Positions 24,790 through 34,402 of a stretch of 56,657 nucleotides of DNA are shown here, one piece after another. The position numbers were made by a program, and so were the translations under genes. The DNA is from an uncultured Lentisphaerota bacterium (lineage in GTDB: Bacteria; Verrucomicrobiota; Lentisphaeria; Oligosphaerales; CAITYL01): positions 1 to 56,657 of the forward strand of contig CAIXRA010000014.1 of assembly GCA_903921725.1 (NCBI GenBank), given 5' to 3'. Below the pieces are notes generated by a model, which worked only from the letters and a program-made list of their open reading frames with translations, was not told the origin of the DNA and did no database searches. Numbering within the stretch: position 1 is the stretch's first letter; each line of letters begins with the position of its first letter.

Positions 24790-26940
24790 ATGAGCAAAGA
24801 ACATAAAACCGGGGTATCGGTAAGGAGTCTGGCCGAGCCAGGCAGACACCGCATCGGAGGTTTCCTCCTCCTCTTGGTATTAACTGTTCTGGCGGCTGGT
24901 ATCATCGGCGCTGGCCATATCTACTACCGGAACCTCGAGAATGTCTACGGCAACGAGGTGGCGCGCAAGCTTTCCGCGGTGGCGGAACTCAAGGTGGCCG
25001 AACTGGTGCAGTGGCGCAAAGAGCGGCTGATGGATGGCGCTGTCTTTTTCAAGAACCCGTCATTCTCGGCCTTGGTGCGGCGCTTTTTCGAGAACCCGGT
25101 GGACGAAGACGCGCAACACCGGCTTCTGGTCTGGCTGGGTAAATACCCGGCATCCGGAGTCTATGATCAAGTCCGCCTGCTTGATACCCGGGGGGGCAGT
25201 CGGCTGTCCGTGCCTGGCGGTCTTAATCCGGCCAGTTCCGATACGCGGAGGGCGGCATCCGAAGCCTTGCAGTCTGGGCAGGTTGGCATTCTGGACTTCT
25301 ACCGGCACGAACACAACCAGAACATCTATCTGTCCGTTCAGATTCCCATTCTCGACGAAACTGATGCCAACCGTCCGTTGGGCGTGCTCGTCCTGCGCAT
25401 TGATCCGACGACCTATCTTTATCCATTTATCCAGCACTGGCCGACGCCCAGCCCGAGCGCCGAGACGCTGCTGTTCCGCCGGGACGGGAAAGATGTCCTG
25501 TATCTGAATGATCTTCGCCACCGCGCAAACACGGCCCTAACCCTGCGTGTCCCGTTGGAGAAAACCAATATTCTTGCGATCAAAGCCGCCTTGGGACAGA
25601 CCGGAATTATATCGGGTGTGGACTATCGCGACGTGGCGGTGATGGGCAGCGGACGGACGGTGCCAGATTCGCCCTGGTTCCTGATTGCCAAGATGGATAC
25701 TGCGGAAATGCGGGAGCCGCTGCGGAAGCAGTTTTGGCAAGTCATCATCTTTGTCGGCGTTATGCTCTTCGGCGCGGGGACAGCTGCGGCTCTGCTATGG
25801 AAGCAACAGCACGTCCAGTTATTAAACGAAAAGGTGGCGGCGGTAACGGCGCAGGCGGAAATGAGCAGACTCATGTCTGAAGGCCAGAGGATCGCGCACC
25901 TCGGCAGTTTTGAGTATGTCGTTGATACCCGGACCACGGCCTGGTCTGTGGAGGAGTTCAACATTTATGGGCTCAATCCGGCAGAACCATCGCCCGCTTA
26001 CGAACTCATGCTGGCCAAATGCATTCATCCTGACGATGTGGCGGTTCTCCGCGAAGCTTTTGCGAGTGCCATGCATAGCGGCTCGGTCTACGAACTTGAG
26101 CACCGGATCGTGCGGCCTGACGGAAGCGTGCGCGTCGTGTATGACAAGGCATATCCGATCTTCGATTCGCACGGAAGACTGGTCAAGTACATAGGTGCCA
26201 CGCTGGACATCAGCGAACGCAAACATCTGGAAAATGCCATCGGGGTTGCCATGTCGGATCTGGAACGTTCAAACAAGGAACTCGAGCAGTTCGCGTATGT
26301 GGCATCACACGATCTGCAGGAACCGTTGCGGATGGTGGCCAGCTATACAAAGTTGCTGGCCCAGAAATACAAGGGCCAGCTTGATGATAAGGCCCAAAAG
26401 TACATTGCCTATGCGGTGGATGGAGCCGTGCGCATGCAGCAGCTCATCAACGATCTGCTGGCCTATTCACGCATCAACACCCAGGGCTTGGCGTCCGAAC
26501 TGACCGACTCACATGCCGTCCTCGTCAAGGCCCTGCGAAATCTATCCGTTGCTATTTCGGAGACCGGGGCGATGGTTGACCATGACGATCTGCCAATGGT
26601 ACGCATTAACGCCTCCCAGCTTTTGCAGGTGTTCCAGAATCTGATTTCCAACGCCATCAAGTTCCGGAGGACGGCGGATAGGCTGCACATCCATGTCTCC
26701 GCCACTGATCTCGGTCATGAATGGCGATTTTCCGTGAAGGACAATGGAATTGGCATTGACATGAAGTATGCCGAGAAGATTTTTGTGATTTTCCAGCGCC
26801 TGCACACCACCCAGGAATATCCGGGGACAGGCATTGGACTTGCCATGTGCAAGCGTATAGTGGAGCGCCACGGTGGCAGAATCGGGTTCGAGTCGGAAAT
26901 AGACAAGGGAACGACGTTTCATTTCACTTTGCCGAAATAA
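24790..26940 (+). CDS. Membrane PAS sensor histidine kinase
   Basis: A 716-residue kinase. One membrane helix (about 22-42) and a second (about 320-342) enclose an extracytoplasmic sensor of about 275 residues resembling double-CACHE/PDC folds. A PAS/PAC domain follows (about 370-475, ending in GATLDISERKHLE). HisKA then contains YVASHDLQEPL with phospho-acceptor H507, and HATPase_c carries DNGIGID and GTGIGLAMCKRIVERHGG. The HisKA type matches phytochrome-like kinases that partner with small CheY-like regulators, and such a regulator is the next gene. GC is clearly lower than in flanking genes, suggesting acquisition by transfer. No receiver or output domain is present in this protein. Confidence 0.92.
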   Translation: MSKEHKTGVSVRSLAEPGRHRIGGFLLLLVLTVLAAGIIGAGHIYYRNLENVYGNEVARKLSAVAELKVAELVQWRKERLMDGAVFFKNPSFSALVRRFFENPVDEDAQHRLLVWLGKYPASGVYDQVRLLDTRGGSRLSVPGGLNPASSDTRRAASEALQSGQVGILDFYRHEHNQNIYLSVQIPILDETDANRPLGVLVLRIDPTTYLYPFIQHWPTPSPSAETLLFRRDGKDVLYLNDLRHRANTALTLRVPLEKTNILAIKAALGQTGIISGVDYRDVAVMGSGRTVPDSPWFLIAKMDTAEMREPLRKQFWQVIIFVGVMLFGAGTAAALLWKQQHVQLLNEKVAAVTAQAEMSRLMSEGQRIAHLGSFEYVVDTRTTAWSVEEFNIYGLNPAEPSPAYELMLAKCIHPDDVAVLREAFASAMHSGSVYELEHRIVRPDGSVRVVYDKAYPIFDSHGRLVKYIGATLDISERKHLENAIGVAMSDLERSNKELEQFAYVASHDLQEPLRMVASYTKLLAQKYKGQLDDKAQKYIAYAVDGAVRMQQLINDLLAYSRINTQGLASELTDSHAVLVKALRNLSVAISETGAMVDHDDLPMVRINASQLLQVFQNLISNAIKFRRTADRLHIHVSATDLGHEWRFSVKDNGIGIDMKYAEKIFVIFQRLHTTQEYPGTGIGLAMCKRIVERHGGRIGFESEIDKGTTFHFTLPK

Positions 26941-26986
26941 GTGCTGAAGTCGCGGTCTCTGGCCGCCCAACAAAGGAGAAATATCC

Positions 26987-27457
26987 ATGAATGAACATCA
27001 ACACGCGAGACCCATTGAAATCCTGCTGGTGGAGGACAACATAGGTGATGCGGACCTGGTCCGCGAAGGACTCGAGAGCTGCAAGATCCTTAATCGGCTG
27101 AATGTGGTTGAGGACGGAGAAAAGGCGATTGCGTACCTTCACAAGGAAGCCCCCTATGCAAATGCATCCAGGCCCGACCTGATCCTGCTGGACCTGAATC
27201 TGCCCCGAAAGGATGGCCGGGAGGTGCTGGCGGAAATAAAGGCCGCCCCGTCTCTGATGCGGATACCAGTGGTAATTTTGACCTCTTCAAGGGCAGAGGA
27301 AGATATCGCCAAGACCTATGATTTGCATGCAAATTGCTATATCAGCAAGCCCATCGACGTGGATCAGTTCCTGAAGGTGATTAAATCCATCGAAGATTTC
27401 TGGCTGAACATCGTCATCCTGCCTTCCAATGGAAGGAAATATGGAGCAAAAACGTGA
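26987..27457 (+). CDS. Single-domain response regulator (Rcp1-like)
   Basis: A 156-residue receiver with no output domain. The acidic pair is E16/D17 (LVEDN), the phospho-acceptor D69 is in [13 protein letters not shown], the switch Thr is in VVILTSS, and the Lys is in YISKP. It belongs to the group found beside phytochrome-like kinases. A strong Shine-Dalgarno, AAAGGAG, lies 10 nt upstream of the ATG. Its stop overlaps the GTG start of the next kinase by 4 nt. It probably relays phosphate between the two kinases or acts by protein contact. Confidence 0.93.
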   Translation: MNEHQHARPIEILLVEDNIGDADLVREGLESCKILNRLNVVEDGEKAIAYLHKEAPYANASRPDLILLDLNLPRKDGREVLAEIKAAPSLMRIPVVILTSSRAEEDIAKTYDLHANCYISKPIDVDQFLKVIKSIEDFWLNIVILPSNGRKYGAKT

Positions 27458-29382
27458 CTGACAAGTTACATATTCTCCTGGTCGAGGACAATCCCGGCGA
27501 CGCCGACTTGATCCGGGAGATGCTGCCAGCCGTTGGCCCCGAGGCGTTCGAGATCGAGTGTGTGTCGCGATTGTCAATGGCGCTTGCATCGGTCAAGGCG
27601 ACGCGCTTTGCGTTCGTCCTGCTGGATCTTGGCTTGCCCGACAGCCAGGGGCTGGACACCATCCTGGCAATGCGGAGGGGGGCGCCCGATTTGCCTATCG
27701 TCGTGCTGACCGGAAACCAAGATGAGAAGACCGGGTTGGCTGCTATTAAAAACGGAGCTCAGGACTATCTGGTCAAAGGACAGTTCGAGTCCAGGCTCCT
27801 GATTCGTTCCATACGGTATGCGATCGAACGAAAACAGGTTGAGGATTCACTTGTCCGGATGGTGCAGGAGTGGCAGCGTACCTTCGATGCCATGCATGAG
27901 GCCGTCTGGATCTTGGACAAGGATCAAGTGGTGGTGCGCTCCAACAAGGCGGCGGAGACCTATTTTCACATGCCGTGTTCGGAGATGGTCGGCAAACACT
28001 GCTGGGAGATTGTTCACGGCACGACGCAGCCGATTCCCGAATGTCCCGCCATGCGAGCCCGGAAGAGCCTGAAAAATGAGGGCGAGGAACTTCAGATTGG
28101 CACGGGGTGCTTTGATGTCAGTGTGGATCCAATCCTGGATGCGGACGGAAAATTTGCCGGTGCCGTACATGTAATCTCCGACATCAGCGCGCGGAAGCTG
28201 GCGGAAAAGAGGATCGTGGAGAAAGAAGCCGAAATCCGTCTTCTGCTGGATTCGACAGCGGAAGCGATATACGGTCTGGACATGAACGGCAACTGCACCT
28301 TCTGCAACAACGCTTGCCTCAGGCTGCTTGGGTATACGCTTCCGGGCGAGCTGCTCGGCAAAAACATGCACCGGCAGATTCATTCAAGGCATCCGGACGG
28401 ATCCCCCTTTCCGGCGGAAGATTGCCCGATTTTCCGGGCATTCAAAAAAGGGGACCGCGTACATGTGGACGATGAAGTGCTCTGGCATGCCGATGGCACA
28501 TCGTTTCCCGCCGAGTACTGGTCGTTTCCACAGTATAAGGACGGCGTGGTTATCGGGGCGGTTGTGACGTTTCTGAACATCGCCGAGCGCAAGGGCCTGG
28601 AGGCGGAAAAGCGGAAGCTCGAAGAGCAGAGCAGGCAACTTCAGAAGGTCGAGAGCCTGGGGCGGATGGCCGGCGCCATCGCCCACCACTTCAACAATCA
28701 GCTTCAGGTGGTGCAGGGATATCTTGGCATGGTCATTGACGATCTACCTCCGGGGGATTCCCATATTGAAGAACTTACAACAGCCATGCAGGCTGCTAAA
28801 ACGGCTTCAGGCATCAGTTCCCTTATGATTGGCTATCTCGGACAGAACCCCATTAAACTTGAGGTTGTCGATATTGCCGAACTATGCCGCATGAACCTGC
28901 CGATTCTCCAAGAAGGGAAGCCCGCTGGCGTGGTTCTGGAACTGGAGTTGCCATCTCCCGGACCGGTCATCAAAGCGGACGCAAACCTGATTAAGCAGAT
29001 ATTGGCCACCCTTGTAATCAATGCCTTTGAATCCATCGGCGACAGAGCCGGAACCGTTCACGTGAGCGTCAAAACGGTTTCTCGGGCAGATATTCCGGCG
29101 TCCCGCCGTTTCCCTATTGATTGGACTGCCGATGAACATTCCTATGCCTGCTTGGAGATACTGGACTCCGGCTGCGGGATACGGCAGGCGGATTTTGACA
29201 GGCTGTTCGAACCGTTCTTCTCCACCAAATTCATCGGGCGAGGAATGGGGCTTCCAGTAGCCCTTGGAATCATGAGGTCGCACAACGGGGGCATCACGGT
29301 AGAAAATAGGCTTGGCGGTGGAAGCGTCTTCAATGTGTTCTTCCCGCTGGCGGCGCAAACGGCGCCAGTCACCGCAGATTGA
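27454..29382 (+). CDS. Receiver-PAS-PAS histidine kinase
   Basis: A 642-residue soluble kinase. An N-terminal receiver holds E11/D12, D58 in [13 protein letters not shown], Thr in VVLTG and Lys in DYLVKG. A PAS domain (about 145-250) and a second PAS/PAC domain (about 260-375) follow. The HisKA-like [16 protein letters not shown] (H411/H412) leads to HATPase_c with LDSGCGI and [20 protein letters not shown] kinase controlled by its own receiver can take input from the upstream kinase. The GTG start at 27454 overlaps the previous stop. The frame ends just where a C-terminal receiver would be expected, and remains of one lie downstream in another frame. It is lower in GC, like its partners. Confidence 0.9.
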   Translation: MTDKLHILLVEDNPGDADLIREMLPAVGPEAFEIECVSRLSMALASVKATRFAFVLLDLGLPDSQGLDTILAMRRGAPDLPIVVLTGNQDEKTGLAAIKNGAQDYLVKGQFESRLLIRSIRYAIERKQVEDSLVRMVQEWQRTFDAMHEAVWILDKDQVVVRSNKAAETYFHMPCSEMVGKHCWEIVHGTTQPIPECPAMRARKSLKNEGEELQIGTGCFDVSVDPILDADGKFAGAVHVISDISARKLAEKRIVEKEAEIRLLLDSTAEAIYGLDMNGNCTFCNNACLRLLGYTLPGELLGKNMHRQIHSRHPDGSPFPAEDCPIFRAFKKGDRVHVDDEVLWHADGTSFPAEYWSFPQYKDGVVIGAVVTFLNIAERKGLEAEKRKLEEQSRQLQKVESLGRMAGAIAHHFNNQLQVVQGYLGMVIDDLPPGDSHIEELTTAMQAAKTASGISSLMIGYLGQNPIKLEVVDIAELCRMNLPILQEGKPAGVVLELELPSPGPVIKADANLIKQILATLVINAFESIGDRAGTVHVSVKTVSRADIPASRRFPIDWTADEHSYACLEILDSGCGIRQADFDRLFEPFFSTKFIGRGMGLPVALGIMRSHNGGITVENRLGGGSVFNVFFPLAAQTAPVTAD

Positions 29383-29400
29383 CCGGGTTGCCAAAAATAG

Positions 29401-29537
29401 AGAGTGGTCCGGGATGCGTGATGCTACTGGTGGAAGATGACGAACTGGCGCGTAAAATGACCGCGAGACAATCGGACGCGCCACAACTCGGAAAACGGAA
29501 AGTGCATGACTTGAAAAAGGCTCTCCCCCTGCCTTAG
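29401..29537 (+). pseudogene. Truncated receiver-domain remnant
   Basis: In the frame containing 29421 the sequence reads SGPGCVMLLVEDDELARKMTA, the first strand and acidic pocket of a CheY-like domain (VEDDE). It stops at 29535-29537. The phospho-acceptor Asp and the rest are missing. It lies 19-38 bp after the kinase stop in a different frame, so it looks like the C-terminal receiver of a former hybrid kinase, cut by frameshift and truncation. The stop codon lies inside the 18-bp element shared with 121-138. Confidence 0.6.
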
Positions 29538-29551
29538 TGCTTATCCGTGAA
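29534..29551. repeat. Second copy of the 18-bp element (inverted relative to 121-138)
   Basis: An exact reverse complement of 121-138. It supplies the stop codon of the receiver remnant, so it marks the truncation junction. The rest of 29552-29804 shows no gene; it leads into the GHL10 lipoprotein promoter region. Confidence 0.5.
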
Positions 29552-29804
29552 CAAATTCCGGCAAACGCCATCTTGTCGGCGATGGCATCGCGTGGAATCA
29601 TATGGATTCACGTTTTACCGCCGGGTACCGTGGCGTGATCCGTGGATTTGAATTGCCCCATTGCCGGCCGAGACCGCTTGCCGCCTTGCGGCATCACCAT
29701 CCACCACATCGATACCTGGTCACATAAGGCGCGGAAGTTCAAAACGTACGGACTTTCTGCATCGACGCTGGATTGCCGCGCGGAAAGGACTACATTTCTC
29801 TGGC

Positions 29805-32216
29805 ATGAAATCCACTGTTTTTTTTCGTATTTTTTTGGCGCCGATTCCCGTAGCGTTTGTGCTTGGTTTTTTTGTGCTCTCCTGCTCGACGCCGCCGGCC
29901 CAGCCCGGGCGGACCGTGCAGCGGCCGGCGGGATGGCCGGGTTCCGCGCAGCTTGTCACGGCGGCTGGCCGGGAGATTGCGGAGTCCGCACTCGGCAGCC
30001 GGATTACCGGAACGTGGCTGCCTAAAACCGCAGCGGCGCGCCCGGTTTCCGCCACGACCTCCGGCGGCGCGTTCACCTGCGCCTTCGCCGCCGCCAACAC
30101 CCGCGCCGTCTGGGACCTGCCGCTCAGGGCCGACCTCCGCACCGCGGCCGGCGTGCGCTTCCGCTTCCGCGCCTCCGACGTCTCCGGCGTGAACCGCTTC
30201 TTTTTCTACTTCAAGAGCGGTTCCGGTTGGTACGGCACGACCTTCTCCCCCAAGGGCAACGGCGCCTGGGAGGAGATCGTCGCATGGAAGTCCGACAGCT
30301 TCATTGAGGAGCAGCCCGCCGGCTGGGCGCAGATTGACGGCGTCCGCATCTCGGCCACGCCCGGCGCGGCGAAGAACGTGGGTTTCGAGGTGTGCGACCT
30401 CCGCACCGTCCGCGGCGACCCGCGCCTCGCCGTGGTCCGCAACACCGGCGCGCTCGCCGGCGCCTCGCCGACCGACGCCCGCAGCGTCGCCGACTACCCG
30501 AAACGCCTCTGCGCCGGACTCCACCGCAGCCAGGTCTATCCGATGTTCCTCGACGACGCCGACCTGCGCGCCGGCTTCCCCAAAAACACGGCGCCCGCCG
30601 TCATTTTCCTCCCCTACTCGCTCCGTCCCGCCCCTGGAACCATGGCGGCGGTTCAGGCCGCGCTGGAGAACGGCGCGCATGTGGTCGGGTTCTTCAACCC
30701 GCCGCCCGTGCTCGCCCGGACGCTCGGCATCCGCGTCGGCGGCTATGTCATGCCCTCCACAGTCCCCGGCGGCTTCACCTCGATGGCGTTCAAGCCGGGC
30801 GTCATCCCCGGCGCGCCGGCGCGGCTCGTGCAGAACTCGTGGATCATCCAGGAGCAACAGCCGGACGGCAGCGGCGTACAGATCGCCGCCACTTGGAGCG
30901 GCACGCCGTACCCCGCCTGCCTGCTGGGGCCGAAAGGCGCCTGGTTCTCGCACGTCTATCTCGACGCCGACCCGGACAGCGGCTCGCGCAGCCTGCTCGC
31001 GCTGGCCGGCCGCTGGCTGCCGGATCTCTGGCGCGCCGCCGCCGTAAACGCCGTTGCGGAAATCGCGCCGCTGAATCTGGACGCACCCACCCAGAGCCGG
31101 GCGCGCGAATTCCGCGCCGACGCCGCACGCAGGCTGGCCGCCGGACAGTACGCCGCCGCCATTGCCTCCGCCGACGCCGCACGCGCCGCCTTCGACAGCG
31201 CACTGCTCGCCTCTCTCCCCGCCGTGCGTGGCGAACTGCGGGCCGCCTGGTGCCACCGCGACTACGGCATCGCCGGCTGGAGCTGGGAACAGTCCGTGAA
31301 ACGGCTCCACGACTGCGGCTTCAACGCGCTCTACGCCAACCTGTACTGGCCCGACGCCGCCTCCTGGCCGAGCCGCGCCGCGCCCGCCGCCAACGGCCCC
31401 GACCAGCTCCGCGCCTGCGCCGAGGCCTGCCGCCGGAACAACGTCAAACTCCATGTCTGGATGCCGTGCTTCAAGCTCCAGGGAACCGCGAAACCTGCGT
31501 TGCGCGGCGCCGGACGCCTGCAGGTGGACTTCAGCGGCAAAACCAACCCGAACTGGCTCTGCCCGTCCAACACGGCCAATCGGAAACAGCTCGTGGACGC
31601 CGTGCGCGAGGTCGTCCGGAACTACCCCGTCGCCGGCATCCACCTCGACTACATCCGCTACCCGGACGCCGAGCACTGCGTCTGCACCGAATGCCGCCGC
31701 CGCTTCGAGGCGGAGTGCGGAAGCCGCGTCGCCAACTGGCCGGCCGCGCTGAAAAGCGGCGCACTGCATGGAAAATGGCTGGAGTTCCGCCGCCGGCAGA
31801 TCAGCTCGATCGTGCGCGAAATCCGCAAGGCCATGGACGCGGAAAAACCGGGGCTGACGCTCTCCGCCGCGGTGTTCGACAGCTTCGCCTCCGCGCCCGA
31901 TGCCGTCGGCCAGGAGAGCGCCGCCTGGGCGAAGGCCGGGCTGATGGATCAGCTCTGCCCGATGAACTACGTCACGGACGCCCGGCAGTTCGCGGAGATG
32001 GTGCGCCGGCAGCAGGCCGCCATCGCGGGCACGAAAACCATGCTCTGCCCCGGCATCGGCGTGCGCGCGGTGCGCCTGACGCCGCTCCAGACCGCCGAAC
32101 AGATATTGGAAACGCGCCGCCGCGGCGCCGGAGGCTTCATCCTCTTCGAGTTCAACCGCGACGAGGCCGACCGCATCTTCCCCGACCTCGCCAAGGGCCT
32201 TACCCGCCCGGATTGA
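29805..32216 (+). CDS. GHL10-type (DUF187-like) glycosidase lipoprotein
   Basis: An 803-residue lipoprotein. The signal peptide ends in a lipobox, FFVLSC, with Cys at about residue 22. The N-terminal part (about 60-210) is a jelly-roll-like segment (AGVRFRFRASDVSGVNRFFFYFKSG). A central region looks like a glutamine-amidotransferase-like fold (about 220-390). The C-terminal half (about 480-790) is a TIM barrel of the glycosyl-hydrolase-like 10 kind, with GFNALYANLYWPDA, NVKLHVWMPCFKL, the diagnostic AGIHLDYIRYPD and MDQLCPMNYVTD. It is likely an outer-membrane-attached glycosidase. The ATG at 29805 is chosen because the signal peptide starts there, with AAAGGA 13 nt upstream. It contains one GCGGAGTCCGC word at 29979. 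Confidence 0.85.
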   Translation: MKSTVFFRIFLAPIPVAFVLGFFVLSCSTPPAQPGRTVQRPAGWPGSAQLVTAAGREIAESALGSRITGTWLPKTAAARPVSATTSGGAFTCAFAAANTRAVWDLPLRADLRTAAGVRFRFRASDVSGVNRFFFYFKSGSGWYGTTFSPKGNGAWEEIVAWKSDSFIEEQPAGWAQIDGVRISATPGAAKNVGFEVCDLRTVRGDPRLAVVRNTGALAGASPTDARSVADYPKRLCAGLHRSQVYPMFLDDADLRAGFPKNTAPAVIFLPYSLRPAPGTMAAVQAALENGAHVVGFFNPPPVLARTLGIRVGGYVMPSTVPGGFTSMAFKPGVIPGAPARLVQNSWIIQEQQPDGSGVQIAATWSGTPYPACLLGPKGAWFSHVYLDADPDSGSRSLLALAGRWLPDLWRAAAVNAVAEIAPLNLDAPTQSRAREFRADAARRLAAGQYAAAIASADAARAAFDSALLASLPAVRGELRAAWCHRDYGIAGWSWEQSVKRLHDCGFNALYANLYWPDAASWPSRAAPAANGPDQLRACAEACRRNNVKLHVWMPCFKLQGTAKPALRGAGRLQVDFSGKTNPNWLCPSNTANRKQLVDAVREVVRNYPVAGIHLDYIRYPDAEHCVCTECRRRFEAECGSRVANWPAALKSGALHGKWLEFRRRQISSIVREIRKAMDAEKPGLTLSAAVFDSFASAPDAVGQESAAWAKAGLMDQLCPMNYVTDARQFAEMVRRQQAAIAGTKTMLCPGIGVRAVRLTPLQTAEQILETRRRGAGGFILFEFNRDEADRIFPDLAKGLTRPD

Positions 32217-32228
32217 GGGGAAAAAAGA

Positions 32229-32262
32229 TCCGACCGATCGGACCGATCCGACCGATCCGTCC
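32229..32262. repeat. CCGATCGGA-type tandem microrepeat
   Basis: Alternating CCGATCGGAC and CCGATCCGAC units fill the spacer before the radical SAM gene. A related copy, CGGTCGGATCGGTCCCAT, lies at about 35882-35899 before the HNH gene in the other orientation. It is one more of the window's short dispersed repeat families. Confidence 0.65.
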
Positions 32263-32284
32263 AATGAGTTTTCAGGAAATTCCC

Positions 32285-34213
32285 ATGGCGCTGGCGGCAC
32301 AAAACGCAAAAGAAGACGAACGCCAGCCGCCCCGGCCGCTGCGCATCGTCTGGCTGGACGTGCGCGCCTCCTACTCGCACTCGTCGCTCGCGCTGCCGCT
32401 GCTGCACGCCGCCAGCCGCGGCCGCATCACGCCCGAACCGGAATGGCGCGCCGTCGCCGCGACGATCAACGACTCCCCCGCCGCGGTGGCCGCGCGCGTC
32501 GCCGCCGAACAGCCGGACGTCCTGGCCGGAACGGCGTACCTCTTCACCCGCGACCTGCTGCTGGCCGTGGTCCGGCGCGTGAAGGCGCTCCGCCCGGAAT
32601 GCACCGTCATCCTCGGCGGCCCCGAATTCCTCGGCGACAACGAAACATTCCTGCGCCGCGAACCCGCCGTGGACTGCGTCCTCCGCGGCGAAGCCGAACT
32701 CGCCTTTCCCAAACTGCTCGCATGGTTGGGGGGATGCCGTTCTCGCATCCACCCAAACCCCTCTGGAGAGTGCCACAGGCACGGTTTTCTTTTAACACCC
32801 GGAGTTGCGGAGTGCGCAGACGATGGCGCCAGAGATTGGTGCGACGGCCAGCGCGTCTGCGCACTCCGCAACTCTGAGATTAAAACAACCCGTGGCAGTG
32901 CCACCCTCAGGGGGTGTTGGGGAAGTGGAGAGGTCATTCTCGCGGACGACTCCCCCAACCTGCAAGTGGAGGGGCTGTGCCGGCTGGATGATGCGGGGGC
33001 GTATTGGGATCATGGCGCGGCGGCGTTGTCGGCCGCGGAGTTTGCCGCATTGCCGCCGCCGTCGGCCAGTCCGTTTTTTGACTGGGGCAAGCCGTTCATC
33101 CAGCTTGAGACCAGCCGCGGCTGCGCCAACGAGTGCGCCTTCTGCACCAGCGGCGGCGTTCCGCTGCGGCTGCTGCCGCTGGAGCAAGTCCGGGAGCGCC
33201 TCGCCGAAATCCGGGCCCGCGGCATGCGTGAGGTCCGCGTGCTCGACCGCACCTTCAACGCCGATCCGCGACGCGCCTGCGCCCTGCTCGCGCTCTTCCG
33301 CGACCTCTGTCCGGAAACCCGTTTCCATCTCGAACTGCACCCCGCCTGGATGACGGAGGAGCTGCGGGAGACGCTCCGCGGGTTCCCCGCCGGAAAGCTG
33401 CACCTGGAGGTCGGGCTCCAGACGATGAATCCCGCCGCACTCGCCGCCTGCAACCGTCGGGGCGACATGGAACGGACGCTGGACGGCCTGGCCTTCCTCT
33501 GCGGACTCCGCAACCTCGCCGTGCATGTCGACCTGCTGGCCGGACTGCCGGAAGTTACGCGCGGCGGGCTGTTCGCCGACCTGGAAAAGGTGACGCGGCT
33601 CGGCCCGGAGGAGATCCAGCTCGAAACGCTCAAGCTCCTCCCCGGAACGCCGCTCGCCGCCGACGCCGCCAGGCTGGGCATCGCCGCCGCCCCGGACGCG
33701 CCCTACGAGGTGCTGCGGACTCCGCAGATGACGCCGGAGGAGCTGCTGGAGGCGCGCCTGCTCTCGCGGCTCGTGGACGGCTTCCACAACGCCGCCGCCC
33801 TGCGCGGCGTGGTGCGTGCCGCCGTGGAACAGCTCCCAGATTTCTACGCGTCGTTCCTGGCGGAACTGCGCCGGACGCCGGTGCTGGAGGCGCCGACCAG
33901 CCTGGAAACGCGCTTCGGCCTGCTGCATGCGTTCCTCGCGGCGCGGGAGCGGACGCTTGCGGAATGCGCGGAAATTGCCTGGATGGAGGCGGGGCTGAGT
34001 CCGGCGCGCTGTCCCGGCGGACGGGCGAAGCCGTGGACACAGCCGCTGCCGGCGGAGGCGATCCTTGTTTCCCGTGCGGAGTCCGCACCGGCGGCGCTTT
34101 CACGCAATGCACACGTATGGCTGCTGGAGCACGGCTCCGTCCGGCGCTGGTTCATCTTCGACCGCGCCGTCAGCCCGACCCGACCCGCGGCGGTCTACCA
34201 CAACGGCGGCTGA
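32285..34213 (+). CDS. B12-binding-domain radical SAM protein with an in-frame palindromic insertion
   Basis: A 642-residue protein. Residues 20-148 form a cobalamin-binding-like Rossmann domain (IVWLDVRASYSHSSLALPLL, ECTVILGGPEFLGDN). The radical SAM core starts near 270 with C280, C284 and C287 in SRGCANECAFCTSG. A DUF4080-like C-terminus of about 150 residues follows. Such class B enzymes do methyl or radical transfers; no specific substrate can be named. Residues about 151-217 are foreign: Cys/Arg-rich, without family counterpart, and encoded by a 170-bp imperfect palindrome. The ATG at 32285 is chosen because AGGAAA lies 8 nt upstream; an ATG at 32264 is also in frame. It contains three GCGGASTCCGC words (33501, 33715, 34076). 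Confidence 0.85.
   Translation: MALAAQNAKEDERQPPRPLRIVWLDVRASYSHSSLALPLLHAASRGRITPEPEWRAVAATINDSPAAVAARVAAEQPDVLAGTAYLFTRDLLLAVVRRVKALRPECTVILGGPEFLGDNETFLRREPAVDCVLRGEAELAFPKLLAWLGGCRSRIHPNPSGECHRHGFLLTPGVAECADDGARDWCDGQRVCALRNSEIKTTRGSATLRGCWGSGEVILADDSPNLQVEGLCRLDDAGAYWDHGAAALSAAEFAALPPPSASPFFDWGKPFIQLETSRGCANECAFCTSGGVPLRLLPLEQVRERLAEIRARGMREVRVLDRTFNADPRRACALLALFRDLCPETRFHLELHPAWMTEELRETLRGFPAGKLHLEVGLQTMNPAALAACNRRGDMERTLDGLAFLCGLRNLAVHVDLLAGLPEVTRGGLFADLEKVTRLGPEEIQLETLKLLPGTPLAADAARLGIAAAPDAPYEVLRTPQMTPEELLEARLLSRLVDGFHNAAALRGVVRAAVEQLPDFYASFLAELRRTPVLEAPTSLETRFGLLHAFLAARERTLAECAEIAWMEAGLSPARCPGGRAKPWTQPLPAEAILVSRAESAPAALSRNAHVWLLEHGSVRRWFIFDRAVSPTRPAAVYHNGG
32753..32920. mobile_element. 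Palindromic repeat element inserted in frame in the radical SAM gene
   Basis: Exact inverted arms of 21 bp (32802-32822 and 32854-32874, GAGTTGCGGAGTGCGCAGAC...) extend outward as imperfect arms to about 32753 and 32920. These include GAGTGCCACAGGCACGGTTT against the opposite-strand GGTGGCACTGCCACGGGTTG. The core GGAGTGCG resembles the internal palindrome of the MITE at 22234-22585. The frame stays open through it, adding about 67 residues at a domain boundary. Confidence 0.75.
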
Positions 34214-34402
34214 TTTGTGCGGTGACTGGGGCCATTCAGGCGTTCCATCGCCCATTCAGCGCGGGCAACCGTGCGGTTCATCGCTCTTTTCGCGGCGGGG
34301 TTCTTGATTTGTTCCTTGGTGGATTACGTTATCGGCTTGCCGTGCGGTTTAAGGCGCGCGCACGTCCACGAGCATGACACGCACAGAAGAAGAGGTCCGG
34401 CC

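Noticed and set aside
29790..32309. 839-codon open frame antisense to the GHL10 lipoprotein
   Set aside because: Same antisense-shadow pattern. The plus strand carries a lipobox and the GHL10 HLDYIRYPD motif.
34271..34402. Longer N-terminus for purB with a hydrophobic segment
   Set aside because: PurB is cytoplasmic and its family starts near 34403, where a Shine-Dalgarno is present. The extension looks accidental.
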